Below are positions 7,728 through 14,891 of a stretch of 40,821 nt of DNA, piece by piece. The notes under the pieces are model-generated. The model had not been told where the DNA came from and made no database searches. It worked only from the letters and a program-made list of their open reading frames with translations. The stretch's first letter is position 1. Each line of letters begins with the position of its first letter. A program made the translations under genes and the position numbers. Where the stretch lies: assembly GCA_048497495.1 (NCBI GenBank), contig JAFHCF010000197.1, positions 1-40,821 on the forward strand. The letters are read 5' to 3'. Origin of the DNA: JAFHCF01 sp048497495. GTDB taxonomy: Bacteria > Pseudomonadota > Alphaproteobacteria > Rhizobiales > Ancalomicrobiaceae.

Positions 7728-8369
7728 ATGGACTTCGATGTCGAAGGGATGCGGTCGATGCTGGAAACGGCATGGGATCGCTTGGCGGCGGATATGGCCG
7801 GCAGCGGAGTGGCCTTGGTGAAAGCTCGGCGACCCTGGATCACCGCGCATGCCGAGGGAGCGGACACCCGGCGCATCGAACGAGAATTGGAGGACAGTCT
7901 ACTGCGGAGCCGTTGGCATTGGCCGTGGCACCAGCGGTGGCTGGAACGGTTCACCGCTGCGCGAATGTGGCCTTCCATGTGGAATCTCACCTCCAGCGCC
8001 ACGATGCGGCTCGAGATGAACTTCCCGGAAGCCGAAACCGCGCAGGAACGGCGGGATCTGATCCGCGACCAGCACGATCGCATGAAGTCCAATGCCGTGA
8101 AGCTGTTCACGCACACGGTCTCGTCCATGGCCTATACGGAGCGCAATCGGCGCCAGCATGCCGAGATCGACACGTCGATCCTCGGCTGGTCATGGACCTT
8201 GTCGAACACGATGGACCCGCCGGCCTTGGTCGAGGCGCTGTTGCCGGCGGCGTTGCCGGCCTTCGAGGCGCTCTATCCGGCGCCTACCACGCCGCTGCCC
8301 CCCTATTTCCCCGGCGACATGACGTCCGTTCTGCTCGTCCGACCGCAGCGTTCCCCACCTTCTTCTTGA
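7728..8369 (+). CDS. Hypothetical phage protein, possibly with a broken C-terminus
   Basis: A 213-residue protein starting at ATG 7728 after GGGGGAG. Tryptophan-rich in the first half (SRWHWPWHQRWLERF, RMWPSMW). No domain is recognised. The last 15 residues (LLVRPQRSPPSS) read like out-of-frame sequence, so the natural end may have been lost. Base composition is less GC-biased than in muA or muB. It is the last free-standing gene before the multi-gene fusion. Confidence 0.6.
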   Translation: MDFDVEGMRSMLETAWDRLAADMAGSGVALVKARRPWITAHAEGADTRRIERELEDSLLRSRWHWPWHQRWLERFTAARMWPSMWNLTSSATMRLEMNFPEAETAQERRDLIRDQHDRMKSNAVKLFTHTVSSMAYTERNRRQHAEIDTSILGWSWTLSNTMDPPALVEALLPAALPAFEALYPAPTTPLPPYFPGDMTSVLLVRPQRSPPSS

Positions 8370-8568
8370 CGCCCGGTGCAAATCAGCCGATCGTCGATGC
8401 GTTCGGTCGAGCCTTGGAAAGCGACGCCGAACGACATTCGACCGTGGGCGGCAACGCACCGAAATGGCGTCTCTCAACGAGATCATTCCGGGAGCCGCAC
8501 GCGCATGTCCAAGGCGCGAGCCCAAAGGCGTGCGGGCATTCGACCTACGGCGAGTGTTTCCAACTCCC

Positions 8569-8588
8569 GGAACGCGTTCTCGCGTTCC
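8569..8588. promoter_or_regulatory. Hairpin upstream of the fused phage gene
   Basis: GGAACGCG and CGCGTTCC form a perfect 8-bp stem around TTCT. It lies 18 bp before the ATG at 8607 and just upstream of the ribosome binding site (GGAGAG, 8597-8602). It could be an operator or a leader structure. The remainder of 8370-8606 holds no gene I can support. Confidence 0.4.
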
Positions 8589-8606
8589 CCACCGTAGGAG
8601 AGACCC

Positions 8607-9170
8607 ATGACGACCGCGCTCGTGCCGGCGAACGGCACCCATTTCGATACATTCGACGTCTCTGGCACCTCGGTCCAGTTGCTCTGGGCCGACACCCGTC
8701 CGACCGTCGTCGCCAAGCACCTCTGCGAGCAGTTCGGCCTCTCGTGGAGCCGGCAGGCGAAGGTGCTGAAAGACCCCGCCAGCGGGTTCAGGTATGGCCT
8801 TACGGCCATGCCTTCGGCCGGGGGAACCCAGGAAACGATCTGTCTCTCGGTCGCCGATGCGATCCGCTGGGTGATGGGGATCAAGCCCGCGAAGGTGGCA
8901 GCGGCGGCGCGCGACCGGCTGCTCGCCTTCCAGGAGACCTTCGTCCCGGCCCTCTTCGCCCACGTCGAGGCCCACTGGCGGCGCAATGCCGAACTGGCGG
9001 TCTACTTCGCCACCAAGTCGCGTCTGACCCTGCTGCGCCGCGACCGGATAGCCAGCCACATCGTCCATGCGCTCGGCGAGGGCTTGAGCTTCGCCGAAAT
9101 CCGGGCGACCGGCCCTTCCAGCTGGTCGTCGCGGGCGCTCTCCGAGAAGATCGCCGAGCTGAACCCCGGC
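8607..9170 (+). other. Segment 1 of fusion: P22 antirepressor N-like domain
   Basis: Residues 1-~125 follow the P22_AR_N pattern: RPTVVAKHLCEQFGLSWSRQ, an MPSAGGTQETICLSV strand pair, then a helix pair ending FVPALFAHVEAHW. Residues ~126-188 form a helical linker. In phages, this domain occurs in antirepressors and other DNA-binding regulators. Whether its link to the methyltransferase is ancient or recent cannot be told here. Confidence 0.7.
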
Positions 9171-12100
9171 ATGACTTGGCCCTTCTCCCCTCTCACGCCC
9201 GGCCGCTACGGCCTGATCCTCGCCGATTGCCCGTGGCCCTACGATCTGCGCTCGCCGACGGGTTACGAGAAGAGCCCCGAGAAGCACTACGAGACGATGT
9301 CGATCGACGATCTCTGTGCCCTCCCGGTCGACGGTTTGGCGGCGCCCGATTGCCTGCTGGTGATGTGGTCGACGTGGCCTCACCTCCTCCACGCGCAGCG
9401 CGTCATGCGCGCCTGGGGATTCCGCTACATCACCGGCGGCTCCTGGACCAAGCGGACGCGGGAGGGCGGACCGGCCTTCGGCACCGGCTTCGTGCTGCGC
9501 TCGACCACCGAGCCCTTCCTCGTCGGGTCCGCCGGCGCGCCGTGGATCGGGTCGAAATCCGAGCGCAACTGGATCGAGACGATCGAGGACGAATTCGAGG
9601 CCGGCATCGACGCGCCGCGCCGCCAACACAGCCGCAAGCCCGACGAGATGCGGGAAAAGTGCGAGCGCCTCGCCCCGAACGTCGCCCGCTGCGAGCTGTT
9701 CGCCCGCGAGCCCTGGCCGGGCGCCGAGGTGTGGTTCCTCGATCGGAGCCGGTTCAAGCTCGGCATGTTCGCCCGTCAGACCGGCAAGACCTTCACGACC
9801 ACCCTGGAGGTCGTCGATTCGTGCTTCGAAGCGGCGATCGCCAACCGGCGTGAGCGCTGGGTGATCCTGTCGCGCGGCGAGCGCCAGGCGCGCGAGGCGA
9901 TGGACGAGGGCATCAAGCGCCACGCCGCGGCCTACAAGCTCGGTTTCGAGGCGGCCGAGTTCGACTGGCAGGGTGACAGTGGCTCCTACAAGGCGCTCGA
10001 GGTGACCTTGCCGCAGGGGTCGAAGATCACCGCCCTGCCGGCCAACCCCGACACGGCGCGCGGCTTCTCGGCCAATGTCTTCCTCGACGAGTTCGCCTTC
10101 CACAAGGATTCCCACGCGATCTGGAAGGCGCTCTTTCCGGTCATCTCGGCCGGATGGAAACTGCGCGTCACCTCGACGCCGAACGGCAAGGGCAACAAGT
10201 TCTACGAACTGGCGACAGGGTCCGACGACGTCTGGTCTCGGCACGAGGTCGACATCTATCGCGCCGTCGCCGACGGCCTGCCGCGCGACATCGACGAGTT
10301 GCGCGCCGGCATCGGCGACGAGGACGCCTGGTCCCAGGAATACGAGTTGAAGTGGCTCGACGAGGCGAGCGCCTGGCTCTCCTACGACCTGATCACAGCG
10401 TGCGAGGATCCTCTCGCCGGCGATCCCGCCGGCTACCAGGGCGGGATCTGCTACGTCGGGCGCGACATCGGCCGGCGCAATGATCTCCACGTCATCTGGG
10501 TCTGGGAGCTGATCGGCGACGTGCTGTGGGAGCGCGAGCGGATCGAGCAGAAGCGCGCCACCTTCGCCGAAATGGACGAGGCCTTCGACGACGTGATGCG
10601 GCGCTACCGCGTGGCCCGGGCCTGCGTCGACCAGACCGGCATGGGCGAGAAGGTGGTCGAGGATGCCCAGCGGCGCTGGGGGACCCGTATCGAAGGCGTG
10701 CTCTTCACCGGCCCCTCGAAACTGATCATGGCGACCTCCGGCAAGGAGCGGTTCGAGGATCGGCGGGTACGGATCAGCGAGGGCGATCCCGCGCTTCGGG
10801 CCGATCTTCACAAGCTGCGCAAGGTCGCCTCGGCGACCGGCGCGCCGCGCTTCGTCGCCGAACGCGACGACGACCATGCCGACCGCACCTGGGCGGCCTT
10901 CCTCGGTATCCACGCCGCCGGCGATGGGCCGGCCGAGTATGGCTATCGCTCCGCCTCCGCTCCCTCCAGGCAGGGTTCGCATACACCCGACGACGATGGC
11001 CGAGGCTGGGCGACCCTGTCGGCCCGCCCGCCGATGATCCATATCCGCGTCCAGATCGACGTGATCACCGGCGAGTGGGTCGACGTGACCTGTCCGCTCG
11101 GCTCATCGATCGACGAGATCGTCGCGGCGATCCCGCTGGCGCCGGAGCACGAGGCGCGGCGCGGCCTGCTCGAGGCGTGGCTCGGCCAGCATCGGATCCT
11201 TCGCGAGCACTGGGCTCGGGTGCAGCCCTTCGCCTGGGCGAGCGACCGTCCGGTGACGCTGGTGCTGCGGCTGCCGCTGCGCGGCGGCGGCAAGGGCGGC
11301 TCCAAGTTCCTGTCGATCATCGCGGCAATCGCCTTGATCAGCCTCACCGCCTTCATCGGCGGCGGTGGGCTCGCCGGCGTGTTGGGATCTGCTTTCGGCA
11401 AGGGGGCGCTCGGCGCCCGCCTGCTCGGCGCCGGCGTGTCGATCCTCGGCTCGATGGCGCTTCAGGGGCTGATGAAGCCGGAGAGCAACAAGGAGAGCAA
11501 GGACCCGATCAGCGAGGCCGGGGCGCCAAACGATTTCGAGCCGGGCGCACCACTTCAACGCGTCGTCGGTCAGACGATGGTGACGCCGCAACTCGTGGTC
11601 CCTCCGTTCACGATTTTGCTTCCGGCGGTGACCAAGGCCGGCAAGGTCACCCGCTACAATCAGACCGTCACCGCTGTCTACGCGCTCGCCGGTCGCCACC
11701 AGATCGACGAGATCTACATCGGCTCGGTCGAGGCGTCGTCGATTCCCGACATCACGATCGAGACCCGTCCCGGCCTCTCCACCGACGCGCCGCTCACCCT
11801 GGTGACCGACACGCGGATCGGCGACGCTCGCGGTGCCCTCGTAGCGCATGGCGTCGACGATCGGCCGGCCGATCGCGGCCCGCAGAGCCGCGCTCTGACG
11901 CTCGGTGAGATCGTGGCACGAGACCGAGGGCGAGGCGGGCGTGGCGAGGGCGCGGCGGCCATGGGCGGCGGAAGCCGCGCTCTCCCAGGCGACGATGTGG
12001 CCGGTCTCGCGCAGGAGATGCGGCGCGCCGAGGCGGGCGACGCGGTCGCGCCAGGCCGGCAACGCCAGTCCGAGAAGCCCGCCGAGCGCCGCCTTGCCAC

Positions 12101-12539
12101 GGGCGAATCCGCCGGGCGATCCGGCCGCGAGGAGGCGAAGGCCGAAGGGCAGCCAGGTGGCGATCGCGGCCGGCGGGAAACTCACCGGGCCGCCGAGGAG
12201 CATCAGCCGGCGCGGCATCCGCAACGCCATGCCCCAGGAGGCGAGCGGCTCGACCTGTTCGGTGGCGATGTGTCCGACATTGCCCCAGGAGGCGGGCGGC
12301 CGGGCCGGCGCGTCGTCGAGGAGGGTGACGTCGAGGCCGCGCTCGCCGAGCGAAAGCGCCGAGGAGAGGCCGACGACACCGCCGCCGACGACGAGGGCCG
12401 AGCGTTTGATTCGCACGACGATCACCCGAGGCCGTGGGGGAAGGGATCGGTCGGGTCGAGGATCAGCGTCGCCTCGGCGGTGATCCAGGCCCGCCCGGTG
12501 ATGCGCGGCAGCACGCGGCCGTTCTCGCCGAGGGTGTAG
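8607..12539 (+). CDS. Chimeric phage reading frame: antirepressor N domain + MT-A70 methyltransferase + terminase + tail-tip start + antisense tail
   Basis: One uninterrupted 1310-codon frame with a good ribosome binding site (GGAGAG, 7 nt from ATG). Residues 1-188 are P22 antirepressor-N-like; 189-~376 MT-A70 methyltransferase; ~377-809 Mu gp28-like terminase large subunit; 810-~1070 the N-terminus of a tail-tip (J-like) protein; ~1071-1310 antisense to the host dadA-like and epimerase genes and so not a natural protein. Two of the parts begin at what look like their own start methionines (9171, 11034). In intact phages these are separate genes, with the terminase and tail tip many genes apart. 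In-frame deletions, or an assembly collapse, could give this. Whether the fused polypeptide is made or stable is unknown. Confidence 0.75.
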   Translation: MTTALVPANGTHFDTFDVSGTSVQLLWADTRPTVVAKHLCEQFGLSWSRQAKVLKDPASGFRYGLTAMPSAGGTQETICLSVADAIRWVMGIKPAKVAAAARDRLLAFQETFVPALFAHVEAHWRRNAELAVYFATKSRLTLLRRDRIASHIVHALGEGLSFAEIRATGPSSWSSRALSEKIAELNPGMTWPFSPLTPGRYGLILADCPWPYDLRSPTGYEKSPEKHYETMSIDDLCALPVDGLAAPDCLLVMWSTWPHLLHAQRVMRAWGFRYITGGSWTKRTREGGPAFGTGFVLRSTTEPFLVGSAGAPWIGSKSERNWIETIEDEFEAGIDAPRRQHSRKPDEMREKCERLAPNVARCELFAREPWPGAEVWFLDRSRFKLGMFARQTGKTFTTTLEVVDSCFEAAIANRRERWVILSRGERQAREAMDEGIKRHAAAYKLGFEAAEFDWQGDSGSYKALEVTLPQGSKITALPANPDTARGFSANVFLDEFAFHKDSHAIWKALFPVISAGWKLRVTSTPNGKGNKFYELATGSDDVWSRHEVDIYRAVADGLPRDIDELRAGIGDEDAWSQEYELKWLDEASAWLSYDLITACEDPLAGDPAGYQGGICYVGRDIGRRNDLHVIWVWELIGDVLWERERIEQKRATFAEMDEAFDDVMRRYRVARACVDQTGMGEKVVEDAQRRWGTRIEGVLFTGPSKLIMATSGKERFEDRRVRISEGDPALRADLHKLRKVASATGAPRFVAERDDDHADRTWAAFLGIHAAGDGPAEYGYRSASAPSRQGSHTPDDDGRGWATLSARPPMIHIRVQIDVITGEWVDVTCPLGSSIDEIVAAIPLAPEHEARRGLLEAWLGQHRILREHWARVQPFAWASDRPVTLVLRLPLRGGGKGGSKFLSIIAAIALISLTAFIGGGGLAGVLGSAFGKGALGARLLGAGVSILGSMALQGLMKPESNKESKDPISEAGAPNDFEPGAPLQRVVGQTMVTPQLVVPPFTILLPAVTKAGKVTRYNQTVTAVYALAGRHQIDEIYIGSVEASSIPDITIETRPGLSTDAPLTLVTDTRIGDARGALVAHGVDDRPADRGPQSRALTLGEIVARDRGRGGRGEGAAAMGGGSRALPGDDVAGLAQEMRRAEAGDAVAPGRQRQSEKPAERRLATGESAGRSGREEAKAEGQPGGDRGRRETHRAAEEHQPARHPQRHAPGGERLDLFGGDVSDIAPGGGRPGRRVVEEGDVEAALAERKRRGEADDTAADDEGRAFDSHDDHPRPWGKGSVGSRISVASAVIQARPVMRGSTRPFSPRV
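9171..9734 (+). other. Segment 2 of fusion: MT-A70 family adenine methyltransferase
   Basis: Starts at an internal ATG (MTWPFSPLTPGRYGLILADCPW), as free-standing phage MT-A70 proteins do. The catalytic DPPW tetrad reads DCPW (~residues 207-210). Later hallmarks are LLVMWSTWP, GTGFVLRSTTEPFLVG, HSRKPDEM and the closing ARCELFAREPWPGAEVW. This is nearly the whole family length, so only the extreme C-terminus is missing. The family methylates N6 of adenine. The Cys in the catalytic motif is unusual. Confidence 0.85.
9735..11033 (+). other. Segment 3 of fusion: Mu gp28-like terminase large subunit lacking its N-terminus
   Basis: Begins at FLDRSRFKLGMFARQTGKTF, which in complete proteins follows about 20-40 N-terminal residues. 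Seen: ATPase Walker A-like ARQTGKT, Walker B VFLDEFAF, the TSTPNGKGNKFYEL coupling motif, and the RNase H-type nuclease start YVGRDIGRRNDLHV with a later DRTWAAFLGIHAA. The packaging motor would cut and translocate DNA. The C-terminal tail looks near complete, but its stop codon is absent and the frame enters the tail-tip segment. Confidence 0.85.
11034..11820 (+). other. Segment 4 of fusion: N-terminus of a tail-tip (J-like) protein
   Basis: Starts at MIHIRVQIDVITGEWVDV, followed by a beta-grasp-like region, a glycine-rich hydrophobic stretch (~residues 885-950: FLSIIAAIALISLTAFIGGG), and the conserved AGRHQIDEIYIGSV block seen in central tail fibre/hub proteins. Natural length would be >700 residues; only ~260 remain. 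Homology ends at LTLVTDTR, where chromosomal sequence begins. Confidence 0.7.
11820..12425 (-). pseudogene. DadA-like FAD oxidoreductase truncated by the prophage
   Basis: The leftward frame begins at a GTG (12425) overlapping the epimerase stop (GTGA) or at GTG 12416. It shows the FAD-binding VVGGGVVGLSSALSLGERG motif followed by WGNVGHIATEQVEPLAS, typical of D-amino acid/D-hydroxyproline dehydrogenases. Homology runs to MRYEGTASVADP (~residue 200 of a usual ~400) and stops at ~11,820, where phage tail sequence begins. The frame stays open through antisense phage DNA to 11,103, which would give a 440-residue chimera. The substrate-binding and second FAD-contact regions are lost, so activity is unlikely. 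Operon with the 4-hydroxyproline epimerase suggests D-hydroxyproline as substrate. Confidence 0.85.
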
Positions 12540-13348
12540 ACCCCGGTGAAGCGGCTGCCGACGATGCTCTCCTGGACCCAGGGCTCGCCGGGCTTCAAGG
12601 CGCCGTGCGCGGCGAGACAGGCGAGCTTGGCGCTGGTCCCCGTGCCGCAGGGGGAGCGGTCGTAGGCGCCACCCGGGCACATGACGAAGTTGCGGCTGTC
12701 GGCTCCGTCGCTGCCGGCCTGAAAGAACTCGACGTGGTCGACCTCCGCCCCGTCGGCGCCGGTGACACCGTCGCGCGCCAGCGCCGCCTTGACCGCGAGA
12801 GACGCGACGGTCAGACGCGGGATCTCGGCGTAGTCGAGGGCGCAAGGGGCGTTCTCGGTCAGGAAGAACCAGTTGCCGCCCCAGGCGACGTCGCCGGTGA
12901 CCGAGCCCAGCCCCTCGACCTCGACCGTCACGCCGTCGGCGTGGACGTAGGCCGGGACGTTGTCGATGGTCACCGTGTTGGCGCCATCGAGCGTCGCGGT
13001 GACGGTGCCGACCGGCGTCTCGATGCGGTGGACGCCCGGCCCGATGCGTCCCATGTGGGCGAGGGTCACGACCGCGCCGATGGTGCCGTGGCCGCACATG
13101 CCGAGATAGCCGGCGTTGTTGTAGAAGATCAGCCCGGCGGCGCAGGTCGGATCGACCGGCTCGCAGAGCAGCGCCCCGACCATGGCGTCGAAGCCGCGCG
13201 GCTCGTTCAGCGAGAAGCGGCGGACGTGGTCGAAACGCTCGGCGAAGAGGCGCCGGCGCTCGGCGAGCGGGCCGGTGCCGAGGTCCGGGCCGCCCTCGAC
13301 GACGAGCCGGGTCGGCTCGCCCTCGGTGTGGGAATCGACGATTCTCAT
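12422..13348 (-). CDS. 4-hydroxyproline 2-epimerase (proline racemase family)
   Basis: A 308-residue protein of the proline racemase superfamily. Both catalytic cysteines are present: C85 in GYLGMCGHGTIG and C234 in RSPCGTGTSAK. That pair defines 1,1-proton transfer epimerases, as opposed to dehydratases which have a Thr/Ser. The length and the start MRIVDSHTEGEPTRLVV are typical of trans-4-hydroxy-L-proline to cis-4-hydroxy-D-proline epimerases. The downstream gene would have encoded the next enzyme, a D-hydroxyproline dehydrogenase, but it is truncated. Divergent from a PAS-AraC regulator that probably controls it. Confidence 0.9.
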   Translation of the reverse strand: MRIVDSHTEGEPTRLVVEGGPDLGTGPLAERRRLFAERFDHVRRFSLNEPRGFDAMVGALLCEPVDPTCAAGLIFYNNAGYLGMCGHGTIGAVVTLAHMGRIGPGVHRIETPVGTVTATLDGANTVTIDNVPAYVHADGVTVEVEGLGSVTGDVAWGGNWFFLTENAPCALDYAEIPRLTVASLAVKAALARDGVTGADGAEVDHVEFFQAGSDGADSRNFVMCPGGAYDRSPCGTGTSAKLACLAAHGALKPGEPWVQESIVGSRFTGVYTLGENGRVLPRITGRAWITAEATLILDPTDPFPHGLG

Positions 13349-13467
13349 CTCGGTCTACGCTCCGGTCCTCGCCATGACGGATCATGGTGGCGGATCGTCG
13401 CGCCCGCGTCTTGGCCGAAAGCCGAGTTCGAACTTGGAAATCGGCATGATCGGCATTAGCTCGTCAC
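13349..13467. promoter_or_regulatory. Divergent control region of the hydroxyproline locus
   Basis: The 119 bp between the epimerase and the AraC gene contain an inverted repeat CCATGA-CGGA-TCATGG (13372-13387), the palindrome GTTCGAAC (within 13425-13440), and a tandem repeat ATCGGCATG/ATCGGCATT (13440-13457) just before the regulator start. These are candidates for AraC-type binding sites. No convincing -35/-10 pair was picked. Confidence 0.4.
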
Positions 13468-14208
13468 ATGGACCCTCGCTCGTCGCTCACCCTCGCTCTC
13501 ACCCAGACGCCCGCCGGCGACGATCTCTTCGACGCCGTGCCCGACACCGTCTATTTCGTCAAGGATCGCGACGGCCGCTACACCGCGGTCAACCAGACGC
13601 TGGTGGAGCGCACGGGGCGGGCGAGCAAGGCCGACCTGATCGGGCGCACCGCCGACGAGGTCTTCCCCGGGGCGCTCGGCCGGCGCATCGCCGAGCAGGA
13701 TCGGGCGATCACCCTGAGCGGCCGGATGCTGACCGCCGAACTCGAGCTCCATCTCCACGCCGACGGGCGGGAGGGCTGGTGCCTGACCTGGAAGGCGCCG
13801 CTGCGCCGAGCCGACGGGGCGATCACCGGGCTCCTCGGCATGTCGCGCGACGTGCGTCCGGGCGGTGAGACGCCGGCCGAGACCCTCGCCCTGTCGGAGG
13901 CGCTGGCGCATGCGCGGACCAACCTCGACAAGCCGCTCCGGATCGGCGATCTGGCGGCGCGGGCCGGGCTCTCCGCCTTCCAGTTCGATCAGCGCATCCG
14001 CCAGCTCTTCGGCATGTCGGCGGGCCAATACGTGACGCGCCTGCGCATCGATCACGCCCGCGATCGACTGCGCCATACGGGCGTGCCGATCAGCGAGATC
14101 GCCATCGAATGCGGCTACGCCGACCAGACGGCGTTCTCACGGCAGTTCCGCAAAGTCGTCCGGTTGAGCCCGCACCGTTATCGCGGGCTGGGCGGCGCCC
14201 CCCGCTAG
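13468..14208 (+). CDS. PAS domain-containing AraC-family regulator
   Basis: A 246-residue regulator. Residues ~18-125 form a PAS/PAC sensor (FDAVPDTVYFVKDRDGRYTAVN, then GRTADEVFP and LLGMSRDV). Residues ~140-240 form the AraC double helix-turn-helix (PLRIGDLAARAGLSAFQFDQ and the second-HTH hallmark IAIECGYADQTAFSRQFRKV). It is divergent from the hydroxyproline epimerase, and AraC-type regulators of hydroxyproline use are known, so it likely activates that operon. The TAG stop codon lies within the intergenic repeat that follows. Confidence 0.88.
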   Translation: MDPRSSLTLALTQTPAGDDLFDAVPDTVYFVKDRDGRYTAVNQTLVERTGRASKADLIGRTADEVFPGALGRRIAEQDRAITLSGRMLTAELELHLHADGREGWCLTWKAPLRRADGAITGLLGMSRDVRPGGETPAETLALSEALAHARTNLDKPLRIGDLAARAGLSAFQFDQRIRQLFGMSAGQYVTRLRIDHARDRLRHTGVPISEIAIECGYADQTAFSRQFRKVVRLSPHRYRGLGGAPR

Positions 14209-14338
14209 TGCACGGCTTCAGTCGGAAGATTCACATCAAGGCTTCGGGCGTGCACTAGATTCTCTTGTTGGTGCAGCAGCTTATCCAGTCGGATACGGCC
14301 TTCGGCCCGTTGCATCCGACTGGGCCGGTGCACTAGAT
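14205..14338. repeat. RIME-like intergenic palindromic mosaic
   Basis: CTAGTGCAC (14205-14213) and GTGCACTAG (14250-14258) are inverted copies. A second GTGCACTAGAT lies at 14328-14338. Between them, CCAGTCGGAT (14285-14294) and ATCCGACTGG (14314-14323) form a 10-bp stem. The GTGCACTAGATTCTCTTGTTG block followed by a hairpin resembles intergenic repeats widespread in Rhizobiales genomes. The AraC gene stop codon is supplied by the repeat itself. The rest of 14339-14426 holds nothing recognisable. Confidence 0.75.
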
Positions 14339-14426
14339 CCGAAATCGACGACCGCCGCCGTCCCTTGCCATCGCGCGGCCGTCCGGCCACCTTCCGGTCC
14401 TCGACCGCGATCTCACGAGACCTCCC

Positions 14427-14891
14427 ATGCGCATTCTCGTCCTCATCGGGACCCACAAGGGTCGGGCCGGCATGATCGGCGAAGCGATCCGCGATCACCT
14501 GCGGCGGCTCGGGGCGGAGGCCGAATGGCGGCCGATGGACCGTGTCGATCCGGCCGAATTGGCCGGGCTCGACGCCGTCGTCGTCTGCACCTCGACCTTC
14601 GGCGCCGGCGGCGTGCCGCCCAATGCCGCCGGTCTTCTCGGGGCGCTGTCTGACCGCTCGGTCGACTGTTCCGGCCTCTCCGTCGGCCTCGTCGGGCTCG
14701 GCGATTCGAGCTACGGCGCCACTTTCAACGGCGGCCATCGCGCCTTCGCCGGGGCCTTCGCGGCACGCGGCGCCGCGATCGTCGGCCCGCCGCTGCTCTT
14801 CGACGCCGCCCGGCCCGACGACCAGCCCGACCCGCTCGCCTGGGCCGAGGCCTGGCTCGAACGGCTGCGGGCGGACGCCTCACACCGGTGA
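14427..14891 (+). CDS. Flavodoxin-like (MioC-type) protein
   Basis: A 154-residue single-domain flavodoxin fold. Seen: initial strand RILVLIGTHKGRAGMIG, the 50s-loop region VVVCTSTFGAGGVPPNA, and VGLVGLGDSSYGATFNGGHRAF, which carries the GLGDSSY motif of the MioC/flavodoxin reductase group. The first phosphate loop (THKGRAG) departs from the usual T/S-x-T-G-x-T, so FMN binding may be weak. Partner is unknown. It converges on the LysR gene, and the two coding ends overlap by 12 bp. Confidence 0.8.
   Translation: MRILVLIGTHKGRAGMIGEAIRDHLRRLGAEAEWRPMDRVDPAELAGLDAVVVCTSTFGAGGVPPNAAGLLGALSDRSVDCSGLSVGLVGLGDSSYGATFNGGHRAFAGAFAARGAAIVGPPLLFDAARPDDQPDPLAWAEAWLERLRADASHR

Larger units (their letters stand above)
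1..11820. mobile_element. Decayed Mu-like transposable prophage, early region plus fused late remnants
   Basis: Seen: a run of almost entirely rightward genes with 4-bp overlaps, including a MuA-type DDE transposase, a MuB-type ATPase and a Gam-like protein in Mu order, then an in-frame fusion of antirepressor, methyltransferase, terminase and tail-tip fragments. Portal, capsid, protease, tail-tube, lysis and tail-fibre genes are absent. The left end lies outside the window. On the right, phage sequence stops at about 11,812-11,822 inside a chromosomal FAD oxidoreductase gene. Inference: a Mu-like phage entered that gene or next to it and later lost its late genes and right end by deletion. 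No phage-style end could be recognised at the right junction. Confidence 0.85.

Noticed and set aside
8376..8597. 73-codon rightward frame between the tryptophan-rich gene and the fusion gene
   Set aside because: Arginine- and serine-rich with no ribosome binding site; looks like noncoding sequence with a hairpin at its end.
8190..11042. Very long leftward open frame opposite the phage fusion
   Set aside because: Composition (H, R, G, D rich) is that of the antisense of a high-GC gene; phage domains are clear on the plus strand.
11814..11823. Mu-type right end (TG...CA) at the phage-host join
   Set aside because: The join falls inside tail-tip coding sequence and no terminal transposase-binding repeats could be seen, so a true phage end was not claimed.
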